In this document: piece by piece, positions 42,950 to 51,103 of the stretch | How positions within the stretch are numbered: the first letter of the stretch is position 1 | Layout of the letters: each line of letters starts with the position of its first letter | Source: JAOPZW01 sp963803375 | Lineage (GTDB): Bacteria; Actinomycetota; Thermoleophilia; Solirubrobacterales; Solirubrobacteraceae | Assembly (NCBI GenBank): GCA_963803375.1 | Contig: CAWDMB010000015.1 | Span: 23,812 to 87,811 of the forward strand | Direction of reading: 5' to 3' | Length of the DNA stretch: 64,000 nt | The notes under the pieces: model-generated | Seen by the model: only the letters and a program-made list of their open reading frames with translations | Told to the model about the DNA's origin: nothing | Databases searched by the model: none | Position numbers and translations under genes: made by a program

Positions 42950-44005
42950 TCACCCGAACTGCTCCAGGAAGCGCAGGTCGTTGTCGAAGAACAGGCGCAG
43001 GTCGGGGATGCCGTGCTTGAGCATCGCGATGCGGTCGATGCCCATTCCCCACGCGAAGCCCTGGACGCGCTCGGCGTCGTAGCGGGGGTCGTCGACGTAG
43101 TCGTAGACGTTGGGATCGACCTCGCCGGCGCCGAGGATCTCGATCCAGCCCTCGCCGCGGCAGACGTGGCAGCGCGAGCCGTCGGGCAGCCAGCCGGTGC
43201 CGCTGCAGCGAAAGCAGGAGACGTCGACCTCGACGCTCGGCTCGGTGAACGGGAAGAAGTGCGGGCGCAGTCGCACATCGCGCTCGGCGCCGAAGACCTC
43301 GCGCGCGAAGGCCAGCAGCGTGCCCTTGAGGTCGGCGAGCGTGATGTCCTCGTCGACCGCGAGCCCCTCGACCTGATGGAACATCGGCGCGTGCGTCGCG
43401 TCGAGCGTGTCGCGGCGGAACGTGCGCCCCGGGATGACGACGTAGAGGGGCGGCCCCTGCGCCTCCATCGCCCGGATCTGCATCGGCGAGGTGTGCGGTC
43501 GCAGGACGACGTCGTCGCGCACGTAGAACGTGTCCGTGCGGTCGCGCGCGGGGTGCGTGGGGTCGTGGTTGAGCGCGTCGAAGCTGTAGTGCACGAGCTC
43601 GACCTCGGGCCCCTCGAGGACCGTGAAGCCGAGCCCGAGGAAGACATCCTCGAGCTCGCGCCACGTCGCGGTGATGAGGTGCAGGCGCCCGACGGGCTGG
43701 GGCGGCTCGCCCGGCAGCGTGACGTCGACGCGGTCGGCCGCCAGGCGCACGTCGAGCGCGGCCGCCTCGAGCTCGTCCGCGCGCGCGGCAATGAGGGCCT
43801 CGAGCGCCTGGCGCGCCTGGTTGGCCGCCCGCCCGACCGTGGCGCGCTCGGCGGGCTCGAGCCGGGCGACGCCGCGCAGGAGGTTCGGCAGCTCGGCCTT
43901 GCGCCCGAGCCAGCGCACCCGCTCGGCCTCGAGCGCCGCCGGTGAGCTCGCCGCGGCGATCGCCGCCTCGGCCTCGGAGCGCAGCGCCTCGACGCGGTCG
44001 ATCAT
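42950..44005 (-). CDS. pheS: Phenylalanyl-tRNA synthetase alpha subunit
   Basis: 351 residues, class II catalytic subunit. The N-terminal coiled coil (1-85) binds tRNA(Phe); class II motifs include HPARDRTDTFYV, LRPHTSPMQIRAM, GRTFRRDTLDATHAPMFHQ and the motif 3 region GFAWGMGIDRIAML. An insert with four cysteines (264, 267, 279, 282) in CFRCSGTGW and CHVCRGEGW looks like a zinc knuckle, seen in some other bacterial PheS. The ATG overlaps the methyltransferase stop. Confidence 0.96.
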   Translation of the reverse strand: MIDRVEALRSEAEAAIAAASSPAALEAERVRWLGRKAELPNLLRGVARLEPAERATVGRAANQARQALEALIAARADELEAAALDVRLAADRVDVTLPGEPPQPVGRLHLITATWRELEDVFLGLGFTVLEGPEVELVHYSFDALNHDPTHPARDRTDTFYVRDDVVLRPHTSPMQIRAMEAQGPPLYVVIPGRTFRRDTLDATHAPMFHQVEGLAVDEDITLADLKGTLLAFAREVFGAERDVRLRPHFFPFTEPSVEVDVSCFRCSGTGWLPDGSRCHVCRGEGWIEILGAGEVDPNVYDYVDDPRYDAERVQGFAWGMGIDRIAMLKHGIPDLRLFFDNDLRFLEQFG

Positions 44006-44670
44006 GCGCGCGGCACCCTAGATGACTCGTAGAGGGCGACCGTGGCCGCCATCGCGGCGTTCAGCGACTGCGAGGCGATCGGGATCTGGACGACCGCGTC
44101 GCAGGCCGCGACGACGTCCTCGGGCAGGCCCTCGCGCTCGGCACCGACGACGAACGTCGCCTCGCGCGGGCCGCGCAGCGGCTCTCCCGCCCCGGGCACG
44201 AGCGCGACGCGCGGGCGCGGAAGCTCATCGACGTGCGCGACCTTGGCGACCGGGACGCCGAAGATCGCGCCCATCGACGCGCGCACGGCCCGCGGGCCGA
44301 ACGGGTCGGCGGTGCCCGGCCCCACGGCGACGCCGCCGGCGCCGAAGGCCAGCGCGGAGCGCAGCACCGTGCCGACGTTGCCGGGGTCGCCCACGCCCCA
44401 GAGCGCCACGGCGCGTGGGCCGAGCGCGGCGGCCGCCGCCCAGCGGCGCTCGAAGACCGCGAGCGCGCGCGTGCCGGAGCCCAGCGCGGAGACGCGGTCC
44501 AGCAGCTCGGGCTCGACCTCGACGCCGGCGCGCAGCGCGTATAGGGCGGGCCAGCCCGCCGCGGCTGCGGCGGCCAGGAGGTCCTCGCCCTCGGCGACGA
44601 AGCGCGCCTCGTGGCGGCGCTGGAGCCGGCGGACCTCCTTGAGCTTGTCGTTGTGCGGGCTGGTGATCAT
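44002..44670 (-). CDS. SpoU-family rRNA/tRNA 2'-O-methyltransferase
   Basis: 222 residues. SPOUT knot methyltransferase using SAM; the target is most likely 23S or other rRNA. The N-terminal substrate-binding part starts MITSPHNDKLKEVRRLQRRH and has FVAEGEDLLAAA. SpoU motifs: ALWGVGDPGNVGTVLRSA (motif 1), FVVGAEREGLPEDV (motif 2), IPIASQSLNAAMAATVALYE (motif 3). In actinobacteria a gene of this type regularly sits between rplT and pheS. The specific nucleotide is not predictable. Confidence 0.92.
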   Translation of the reverse strand: MITSPHNDKLKEVRRLQRRHEARFVAEGEDLLAAAAAAGWPALYALRAGVEVEPELLDRVSALGSGTRALAVFERRWAAAAALGPRAVALWGVGDPGNVGTVLRSALAFGAGGVAVGPGTADPFGPRAVRASMGAIFGVPVAKVAHVDELPRPRVALVPGAGEPLRGPREATFVVGAEREGLPEDVVAACDAVVQIPIASQSLNAAMAATVALYESSRVPRA

Positions 44671-44744
44671 CGGTCGGGCCAAACAAAGAAGGGCGCCGTC
44701 CTGTCGTGGAGCGGCGCCCGGGAGGCTTCGGATGTCGGTCGGTG

Positions 44745-45110
44745 CTAGGTCGCAGCGGCCGACGCCTCGCGGGCGGCATCGGCGAATCGCCGGAACGTCT
44801 CGGGGTCGCGGACGGCGATGTCGGCGAGCACCTTGCGGTCGAGCTCGATCCCCGCCAGCTTGAGGCCGTGGATGAAGGCGCCGTACGTGAGGCCGTTCTG
44901 GCGGGCCGCGGCGTTGATGCGCACGATCCACAGGCGGCGGAAGTCGCGCTTGCGGTTGCGCCGGTCGCGATAGGCGTAGGAGTCGGCCTTCATGACCGCC
45001 TCCTTGGCCCGCTTGTAGTTCGAGTGGGCCTCGCCGCGGAAGCCCTTGGCCCGCTCGAGCGTGGCCCGGCGCTTCTTGCGCGCGTGGACGGAGCGCTTGA
45101 CGCGGGTCAC
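44745..45110 (-). CDS. rplT: 50S ribosomal protein L20
   Basis: 121 residues, starting at GTG 45110 (TRVKRSVHARKKRRATLERA after the initiator). Highly basic; AKGFRGEAHSNYKRAKEAVM and RLWIVRINAAARQNGLTYG are L20 signatures. Binds 23S rRNA early in 50S assembly and represses its own operon in many bacteria. The GTG overlaps the rpmI stop in GTGA. Confidence 0.97.
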   Translation of the reverse strand: MTRVKRSVHARKKRRATLERAKGFRGEAHSNYKRAKEAVMKADSYAYRDRRNRKRDFRRLWIVRINAAARQNGLTYGAFIHGLKLAGIELDRKVLADIAVRDPETFRRFADAAREASAAAT

Positions 45111-45310
45111 TTCGAGCCCGCCCCGAGCAGCTTCTTGACGCGGGGAGCGTCGTGGCCGGAGATCTCCGCCGGCCGGGCGAACGCGCGCTTCTTCCTGGGC
45201 GACTTCTTCTCGAGGATGTGGCTCGAGAAGGCATGGCGGCCGCGGACCTTGCCCTTGGCGGTCAGGCGGAAGCGCTTCTTGGCGCCCGAATGCGTCTTCA
45301 TCTTCGGCAT
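45107..45310 (-). CDS. rpmI: 50S ribosomal protein L35
   Basis: 67 residues, MPKMKTHSGAKKRFRLTAKG start, HAFSSHILEKKSPRKKR middle, and VKKLLGAG ending, all standard. TATCCT (45324-45329, minus strand) lies 13 nt before the ATG and could give an extra promoter inside the infC-rpmI gap. Confidence 0.97.
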   Translation of the reverse strand: MPKMKTHSGAKKRFRLTAKGKVRGRHAFSSHILEKKSPRKKRAFARPAEISGHDAPRVKKLLGAGSK

Positions 45311-45495
45311 CGCGGAACGGCGCAGGATAGCCGAAGCGCCCGGCCGCCGGCCCGGCGCTCAGCGCACGCTCGACCACCGCCACGCCGGCCCGGACAGCTT
45401 CCTCGCGCCGAGCTGCGAGGACCACGGTCGCTGGGCCGACATCCTGCCCGTGGAGCGCTCGCCGAGGAGCTCTGAGCTCAGATTCTGGGCTGAGG
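45311..45495 (-). other. 185-bp non-coding gap between infC and rpmI
   Basis: Unusually long gap inside an otherwise tight operon. On the minus strand it contains CTGAGCTCAGAGCTC, able to form alternative short stems, and GC-rich dyads further on. This is a place where an L20 autoregulatory structure could sit. No gene is supported. Confidence 0.35.
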
Positions 45496-46131
45496 CTACG
45501 CCGCGGAGGCGTCCGCGCCCTCGCGGGCGGGCTGCTGCGCACCGGGCGCGGCGCCGTCGCTCTCGTCGAGCGTGCCCGCGAGGATCGCCTTCGACGGCCC
45601 CAGCATCATCGTCATGTTGCGCCCGTCGAGGTTGGGACGCTGCTCGACCGTCGCGAGGCCCTGCAGCTCGTCGGCGAGGCGCTCGAGGATGATCTGGCCG
45701 CGCTCGGGGTGCGTGACCTCGCGCCCGCGGAACATGATCGTGATCTTGACCTTGTCCTTGTGGCGCAGGAAGCGCTCGACGTGCCCCTTCTTCGTCGCGT
45801 AGTCGTGCTCGGCGATCTTCGGGCGGAACTTGATCTCGCGGATCGTGATCTGCTGCTGGTGCTTGCGCGCGGCCTTCTGCTTCTGGGTCTGCTCGTACTT
45901 GTACTTCGAGTAGTCGAGGATCCGGCAGACGGGCGGGCGCGCGTCGGACGCGACCTCGACGAGGTCGAGCTCGCGCTCCTGGGCGAGACGCAGCGCGTCG
46001 TCGGTGCGCATGACCCCGATCTGCGTGCCGTCCTCGCCGATCACACGCACCTCGGGCACGCGGATGCGCTCGTTCACGCGGGTCGTGTCGCGCTCGGGCG
46101 GGCGCCGGTCGAACCTGCGGGGAACCGGCAC
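45496..46131 (-). CDS. infC: Translation initiation factor IF-3
   Basis: 211 residues. The N domain includes TTRVNERIRVPEVRVIGEDG, LDLVEVASDARPPVCRILDY and SKYKYEQTQKQKAARKH; the C domain has KEIKFRPKIAEHDY-type REIKFRPKIAEHDYATK, VKITIMFRGREVTHPERG and LDGRNMTMMLGP. A long acidic, alanine-rich tail follows. The start is uncertain: GTG 46131 is used, but infC genes often use rare start codons. Preceded by a promoter with a 57-nt leader. Confidence 0.95.
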   Translation of the reverse strand: MPVPRRFDRRPPERDTTRVNERIRVPEVRVIGEDGTQIGVMRTDDALRLAQERELDLVEVASDARPPVCRILDYSKYKYEQTQKQKAARKHQQQITIREIKFRPKIAEHDYATKKGHVERFLRHKDKVKITIMFRGREVTHPERGQIILERLADELQGLATVEQRPNLDGRNMTMMLGPSKAILAGTLDESDGAAPGAQQPAREGADASAA

Positions 46132-46194
46132 TAGCTGGATCGGCGGCGCGTCAAGAAGGCCGCTGCATGGCGTGCGTTACGAGCAACGGCTCGC

Positions 46195-46200
46195 AGTATA
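46195..46200 (-). promoter_or_regulatory. -10 box of infC-rpmI-rplT operon
   Basis: TATACT on the minus strand, the best -10 match in the window. The predicted leader to GTG 46131 is about 57 nt and includes a small hairpin CGAGCCGTTGCTCG. Confidence 0.55.
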
Positions 46201-46218
46201 GCCACGTCTCGCGCGCCG

Positions 46219-46488
46219 TCACGCGAGCGCCGCGGCGAAGCGGGCGCCCTCGCCGGCGCGCGCCTCGACGACCGATCGGGCGCGCAGGCACGTCCGCATC
46301 CGCCAGGGCGCGACCGCACGATCGACGCGCACGACGACCCCGTCGGCGCCGAGCCAGACGAGGTCGAGCGCGAATCGCATCCCGGCGGTGTGGACCGAGC
46401 GACACGGCACGAGCTGCAGCGCGACGCCCGGCGGCGGCGGCCCGGAGCGGGCGAGGCCACGGCGGCGCGCCGAGGCGCTGCGGGCCAC
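46219..46488 (-). CDS. DUF192-family protein (start uncertain)
   Basis: 89 residues if begun at GTG 46488. DUF192 pattern: ARSASARRRGLARSG, HTAGMRFALDLVWLGADGVV, and the C-terminal RARSVVEARAGEGARF. The domain seems to begin a few residues earlier, and the only frame-compatible codon there is CTG 46554, which overlaps the thrS stop as CTGA; translation from CTG or by coupling is possible. Small soluble or exported beta proteins of unknown function. No signal peptide visible. Confidence 0.7.
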   Translation of the reverse strand: MARSASARRRGLARSGPPPPGVALQLVPCRSVHTAGMRFALDLVWLGADGVVVRVDRAVAPWRMRTCLRARSVVEARAGEGARFAAALA

Positions 46489-46550
46489 GCGGAGCTCGAG
46501 GCCGCCCGCGAGCGCGCGGCGCTCGAGCGCATCGAGGCGGTCGGGGGCGC

Positions 46551-48476
46551 TCAGCGCGGCCGGCGCTCCACGGCCTCGGCCGCCAGGCGCTCGGCCACCG
46601 CGGCGACGGGCTCGGCGCCCTGATCGCCCTCGCGGTGACGCCGTACGGCGACGGTCCCGTCGGCCGCCTCGCGGTCGCCGAGGACGAGCATGTAGGGGAC
46701 CTTCCGCAGCTCGGCGTCGCGGATCTTGCGCCCGACCGACTCCGTGCGCTCGTCGACCTCCGCGCGCACGCCGCCCGCGCGCAACCGCGCCGCCACCGCC
46801 GCGGCCGCCTCGACGTGGCGGTCGGCGATCGGCAGCACCACGGCCTGGACCGGCGCGAGCCAGAGCGGGAGCTCGCCGGCGTAGTGCTCGATGAGGATGC
46901 CGATGAAGCGCTCGAAGGAGCCCATCGTCGCCCGGTGGATCATCACCGGGCGGTGCTCGGCGTTGTCGGCGCCGGTGTACTGCAGGCCGAAGCGCTCGGG
47001 CATGACGTAGTCGAGCTGCACGGTGCCGAGCTGCCACGGCCGGCCGATCGTGTCGGTCATGTGCACGTCGATCTTCGGGCCGTAGAAGGCGCCATCGCCC
47101 GCGTTGACCTCGTAGGGCACGCCGCGGTCGTCGAGGGCCGCCTGCAGGGCGACCTCGGCGCGGTCCCACATCTGCTCGCTGCCGATCCGCTTGTCGGGGC
47201 GCGTGGACAGCTCCAGGCGCGGCTCGAAGCCGAAGCGGTCGTAGATCGCGTAGCCGAAGTCCAGGCAGCGATTGACCTCGTCGGGGATCTGCTCCTCGGT
47301 GCAGAAGGTGTGGGCGTCGTCCTGGGTGATGTGGCGCACGCGCAGGAGGCCGTGCAGGGTGCCGCTGGGCTCGTGGCGGTGGACGAGCCCCTGCTCGGAG
47401 TAGCGGATCGGCAGGTCGCGGTAGGAGCGGCGCTCGTCCTTGAAGAGCTGGACGTGCGCGGGGCAGTTCATGGGCTTCAGCGCCATCGTCCGCTCCTCGA
47501 CGTCGGTGAAGTACATGTGCTCGCGGTAGACGTCCCAGTGCCCTGAGGTCTTGAAGAGCTCGACGTCGTAGAGGATCGGCGTCTTGACCTCGCGGTAGCC
47601 GCGGGCGGCGTTCTCCTCGCGCCAGAGCTCGGTCAGCGCGTTCCACACGACGATGCCGTCGGGCAGCCAGAGCGGCGAGCCCGGCGAGTGCTCCGAGAAG
47701 AGAAAGAGCCCGAGCTCGCGGCCGAGGCGGCGGTGGTCGCGCGCGCGGGCCTGATCGAGGCGCTCGAGGAACTCATCGAGCTCGGACTGCTTGAAGAACG
47801 CCGTGCCGTAGACGCGGGTGAGCATCGGGCGGCTCGCGTCCCCGCGCCAGTACGCGCCCGCGACCGACTGGAGCTTGAACACCCCGATCGAGCCGGTCGT
47901 CGGCGCGTGCGGACCGCGGCAGAGGTCGGTGAACGGCCCGTTGCGATACAGGCTCACGGTGCTGACGCCCTCGTCGCGGACGAGATCCTCGATGAGCTCG
48001 ACCTTGTAGCGCTGCCCTTCGGCGCGAAAGCGATCGAGCGCCACCTCGACCGGGACCTCCTCGCGCTCGAACGGCTCGGCGGCGGCGATGTGCTCGCGCA
48101 TCCGCGCCTCGACGCGCTCGAAGTCCGCGTCGGACAGCGTCGTGCCGTCGGGGAAGTCGAAGTCGTAGTAGAAGCCCTGCTCGATCGGCGGGCCGATCGA
48201 GATCTCGACGCCGGGATAGAGCTCGAGCACAGCGGTGGCGAGCACGTGCGCGGCGTCGTGGCGGATGAGGTCGAGCGCGTCCTGCCCGCTGCGCGCGGTG
48301 AGGATCTCGAGCGGGCGGCCGTCCTGCAGCGGGCGCGCGAGGTCGCGCACCTCGCCGTCCTGCCTGACGGCGAGCGCGGCGCGGGCCAGCCCGGGACCGA
48401 TGGCGGCCGCCGCGTCGGCGCCCGTGGCGCCGTCGGGCAGCTCGAGCGGGGTGCCGTCGGGAAGCGAGACCTTCAC
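46551..48476 (-). CDS. thrS: Threonyl-tRNA synthetase
   Basis: 641 residues. TGS domain at the N terminus (VSLPDGTPLELPDGATGADA), second editing domain with HDAAHVLATAVLELYP and a YRNGPFTDLCRGPHAP metal site, then the class II core: MNCPAHVQLFK, YSEQGLVHRHEPSGTLHGLL, DGAFYGPKIDVHMTDTIG, MIHRATMGSFERFIGILIEH. Anticodon-binding C terminus. GTG 48476 lies 7 nt after TAGCAT (leaderless type) and gives the normal TGS start; GTG 48533 would add 19 residues. Confidence 0.95.
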   Translation of the reverse strand: MKVSLPDGTPLELPDGATGADAAAAIGPGLARAALAVRQDGEVRDLARPLQDGRPLEILTARSGQDALDLIRHDAAHVLATAVLELYPGVEISIGPPIEQGFYYDFDFPDGTTLSDADFERVEARMREHIAAAEPFEREEVPVEVALDRFRAEGQRYKVELIEDLVRDEGVSTVSLYRNGPFTDLCRGPHAPTTGSIGVFKLQSVAGAYWRGDASRPMLTRVYGTAFFKQSELDEFLERLDQARARDHRRLGRELGLFLFSEHSPGSPLWLPDGIVVWNALTELWREENAARGYREVKTPILYDVELFKTSGHWDVYREHMYFTDVEERTMALKPMNCPAHVQLFKDERRSYRDLPIRYSEQGLVHRHEPSGTLHGLLRVRHITQDDAHTFCTEEQIPDEVNRCLDFGYAIYDRFGFEPRLELSTRPDKRIGSEQMWDRAEVALQAALDDRGVPYEVNAGDGAFYGPKIDVHMTDTIGRPWQLGTVQLDYVMPERFGLQYTGADNAEHRPVMIHRATMGSFERFIGILIEHYAGELPLWLAPVQAVVLPIADRHVEAAAAVAARLRAGGVRAEVDERTESVGRKIRDAELRKVPYMLVLGDREAADGTVAVRRHREGDQGAEPVAAVAERLAAEAVERRPR

Positions 48477-48483
48477 CGCCTCG

Positions 48484-48489
48484 ATGCTA
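48484..48489 (-). promoter_or_regulatory. Probable -10 box of thrS
   Basis: TAGCAT on the minus strand, 7 nt before GTG 48476. Confidence 0.4.
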
Positions 48490-48536
48490 TTCGAGGCCCG
48501 TCGCCGTCCCCTCGGCCCGCGGACGGGCGCCACGGC

Positions 48537-48727
48537 TCAGTCGGCGCGCAGCAACGCGGTCCACGCCGCCACGCTGCCCGCCGCGGTGAGAAGCGCGGCT
48601 GTGCGAGGCCGTCGCATCAGCGCCGGCACGCGCGAGCGTCGGAGCTCAGGTCGACGAGCGTGCCGATGGCGGCCTTCGACCTGGGCCGCCTCATCGTGTT
48701 GCCGAATCCGAACAGGCGTTCGGACAC
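48537..48727 (-). other. Two overlapping very small open frames upstream of thrS
   Basis: First: GTG 48727 to TGA 48617, 36 residues, 7 nt after TACGGT. Second: ATG 48617 to TGA 48537, 26 residues, starting in the TGATG overlap with the first. The coupling is gene-like and the products look non-random (FGFGNTMRRPRSKAAIGTLV; RTAALLTAAGSVAAWTALL). Might be real small proteins or a leader; no function assigned. Confidence 0.3.
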
Positions 48728-48879
48728 GCCTGCTACCGTAGCTCGCTTCGCATGGGCCGGGCGGCGCTCCGAGCGCCCCTGGCGCACGGCCTGAGCACCG
48801 TTCCCGCGCGCCCTTGGCCCGTCATCCCTGGACCCGAAGGCCGGCGCGCGCCCGCGCGCGGCCAGAGGAGGACCGAACC

Positions 48880-49470
48880 GTGAAGGCCGGACAGCTCATG
48901 GCCGTCGGCGGCGCCTGTGTCGCCGCCGTGGCCGCCCCCGCCGCCGTCGCCGTCGGCGCCGGCGTCGGCGCCGAGGCCCCGACCGCCGTCGAGACCGGGG
49001 TGCCCCGCGCCCCGCTCGACCCCGCCGGCGCCGCCGAGCGCGAGCGGCGCGCCCGCGTCCACGCCGACGCCCGCGGCGACGTCGCCCGCCTTGTCCGCCG
49101 CGTCGCGCGGCTGCGCGACCGGCGCCCCAGCCCGCGCGCGCTGCGCGCGGTCACCCGGCTCTCGACGGCGCAGCTGCTGCGCAAGCGCCGCGCGCTGCGC
49201 CGCACGGTGCGCCGGCTGCGCCGCGCGGCGCGCGCGGCAGCCGTCCCCGCGCCCCTGCAGGCGATCGCCGCCTGCGAGTCGGGCGGCGACCCGGCCGCCG
49301 TCGGCGGCGGCGGCGCCTACCGCGGCAAGTACCAGTTCGACCTGGGCACGTGGCGCGCCGTCGGGGGCAGCGGCGACCCGGCGGCGGCCTCCGAGGCCGA
49401 GCAGGACCGGCGCGCGGCCATGCTCTACGCGCGACGCGGCGCCGCCCCCTGGCCGGTCTGCGGGCGCTAG
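48880..49470 (+). CDS. Secreted resuscitation-promoting-factor-like transglycosylase
   Basis: 196 residues. AGAGGAGGA lies 7 nt before GTG 48880. N-terminal signal sequence (MAVGGACVAAVAAPAAVAVG), an Arg-rich helical linker (60-125), then a C-terminal Rpf/lysozyme-like domain: AIAACESGGDPAAVGG with the catalytic Glu, YRGKYQFDLGTWRAVGGSG and DRRAAMLYARRGAAPWPVCG. Such proteins cleave peptidoglycan and help regrowth of dormant cells. The second typical Rpf cysteine is near the C terminus (PVCG). Confidence 0.88.
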   Translation: MKAGQLMAVGGACVAAVAAPAAVAVGAGVGAEAPTAVETGVPRAPLDPAGAAERERRARVHADARGDVARLVRRVARLRDRRPSPRALRAVTRLSTAQLLRKRRALRRTVRRLRRAARAAAVPAPLQAIAACESGGDPAAVGGGGAYRGKYQFDLGTWRAVGGSGDPAAASEAEQDRRAAMLYARRGAAPWPVCGR

Positions 49471-49489
49471 CCGAGACCGCCCTGCGAGG

Positions 49490-50581
49490 ATGCGCGGCGT
49501 GGACGACGCCGCGCTGCGCGCCGAGTTCCCCGTCCTCGCGGAGCGCGCCTACCTGAACGCCGGGACCTTCGGCCCGCTCCCGCGCGCGGCGCAAGCCGCG
49601 GCCGCCGCGATCGGCGCGCGCGCGGCGGCCGAGGGCCGCGCGCTGCCGTACTTCATGACGCTGCTCGAGCTGCGCGAGCGTCAGCGCGCCGCCTACGCGG
49701 CGCTGCTCGGCGCCCAAGCTGCCGACGTCGCGCTGACGACGTGCGCGAGCGAGGGCCTCGTGCGCGTCCTCGCCGGGCTCGAGCTCGGCCCGAACGACGA
49801 GGTCCTGACCGCGCCCGACGAGCATCCCGGCCTGCTCGGCCCGCTGGTGACGCTGCGCGCGCGCCGCGGCGTGCGCATCCGCGCGGCCCCCTTCGTCGAG
49901 CTGGCCGACGCGGTCGGCCCGGCCACGCGACTCGTGGCGTGCTCGCACGTGAGCTGGATCACCGGCGCGCTGCGGCCCGAGGGCCTCGCCGACCTCCCGG
50001 CCCACGTTCCCGTCCTGCTCGACGGCGCCCAGGGCGTCGGCGCGGTCCCCACCGATGTCGGCGCGCTGGGGTGCACGTTCTACGCGGGCTCGGGCCAGAA
50101 GTGGCTGTGCGGGCCGATGGGCAGCGGGATGCTCTGGGTCGCTCCCGCCTGGCGGGAGCGCCTGCTCTCGCTCGGCGCGACCTATGCCAACCTCGTCGAC
50201 GCGTCCGCCGGCCTCGACGCGGGCCCGCACCCCGACGCGCGCCGCCACGACGCCCCCGCGATCGCGCCGGAGACCGTGGCGGGCGCGCTCGCCGCCCACG
50301 ACGTGCTCGCCGCCCACGGCTGGGACGCCGTGCACGCGCGGGCCCGTGAGCTCGCTGCGCAGCTGTCCGGGGCGCTCGCCGAACGCGGCCGCGCGGTCGC
50401 GCCCCGGGGCCCGACGACGCTCGTGGCCTGGGAGGACGCCGAGCCCGAGGCGACGGCGGCGCGGCTGGCCGCCGAGGGCGTCCTCGTGCGATTCCTGCCC
50501 GGCACGCCCTACGTGCGGGCCTCCGTCGGCGCCTGGAACGACGTGTCGGACATCGAGCGGCTCCTGGCCGCGCTCGCTTAG
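49490..50581 (+). CDS. Class V aminotransferase (cysteine desulfurase/EgtE-like)
   Basis: 363 residues from ATG 49490; GTG 49499 is an alternative with GAGG 10 nt upstream. PLP enzyme: N-terminal AYLNAGTFGPLPRAAQ, cofactor aspartate in VLLDGAQGVGAVPTDVG and the PLP lysine in YAGSGQKWLCGPMGSGML. The family covers cysteine desulfurases, kynureninases and the ergothioneine C-S lyase EgtE. A conserved catalytic Cys loop of NifS/SufS is not evident, so a lyase or isopenicillin-epimerase-like role is more likely. Stop codon overlaps that of the opposing VOC fragment. Confidence 0.85.
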   Translation: MRGVDDAALRAEFPVLAERAYLNAGTFGPLPRAAQAAAAAIGARAAAEGRALPYFMTLLELRERQRAAYAALLGAQAADVALTTCASEGLVRVLAGLELGPNDEVLTAPDEHPGLLGPLVTLRARRGVRIRAAPFVELADAVGPATRLVACSHVSWITGALRPEGLADLPAHVPVLLDGAQGVGAVPTDVGALGCTFYAGSGQKWLCGPMGSGMLWVAPAWRERLLSLGATYANLVDASAGLDAGPHPDARRHDAPAIAPETVAGALAAHDVLAAHGWDAVHARARELAAQLSGALAERGRAVAPRGPTTLVAWEDAEPEATAARLAAEGVLVRFLPGTPYVRASVGAWNDVSDIERLLAALA

Positions 50582-50655
50582 AACGTCAGCAGCTCGCCGT
50601 CGAGGTCGACGGTCGCGAGCTCGCGCATGCCGAAGCCCGCGCCGCCCGAGAGGGG
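50578..50655 (-). pseudogene. C-terminal scrap of a VOC/glyoxalase-family protein
   Basis: The minus strand reads GFGMRELATVDLDGELLTF and stop, the standard ending of glyoxalase/bleomycin-resistance proteins. Upstream the frame continues but loses all family resemblance, so only about 22 residues survive. Marks the start of the decayed region. Confidence 0.55.
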
Positions 50656-50659
50656 CCCG

Positions 50660-51095
50660 TCACAACCTGGGACCCGTCGCACCGCCTCGTGATCCGCATG
50701 GAGTCGCCGGACGGGACCTTCAACGCCCTCGACTGCGCGATCGAGGCCCGCGAAGGGTACGCCCGCTCCGCCGCAGCCTGGAGGTCGGGCGCCTGGCCGT
50801 CCTCCAGGCTGCGGCCGAGCTTCTGCGCCTCTCGCTCGCCGACGCGCTCGGGGTGCTCGTGCTGATTGCCGACCAGGACCAGCGACCGCTACCCGCGCGC
50901 GCCGTCCGCTGGCTCGCGCGCCTCGCGCTCGAGCGCCCGCGCGCGATCTCGCCGAGCTGGGCCTCACGCGCTCGAGCGCCCCGCACGCGATCTCGCCGAG
51001 CTGCGCCTCGCCGTCTGCGCGCTCGACGCGCTGCCTGGCGCACGCCGAGGTCCTCCCCGCCCCGCGCGCGCTGGCGCGCAGCGAGAATCGATAGG
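50660..51095 (+). pseudogene. Frameshifted helical protein remnant with internal duplication
   Basis: Plus-strand coding-like segments in different frames: LEVGRLAVLQAAAELLRLSL and ADALGVLVLIADQDQ, then ARAVRWLARLALERP, and in the next frame RDLAELRLAVCALDALPGAR. The frame change coincides with a near-identical 43-bp tandem duplication (50928-50965 and 50971-51009). No function known. Confidence 0.45.
50928..51009. repeat. 43-bp-period tandem duplication that shifts frame
   Basis: Both copies begin CTCGAGCGCC and contain GCGATCTCGCCGAGCTG followed by GCCTC. The period is 43 bp, not a multiple of three, so the duplication breaks the frame of the host remnant. Confidence 0.75.
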
Positions 51096-51103
51096 AATGG
51101 GCC

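Noticed and set aside
48484..48620. T-box-like motif upstream of thrS (GTGGACCGCG)
   Set aside because: Lacks the AGGGTGG context, antiterminator pairing and specifier stem; resemblance is a short GC-rich match.
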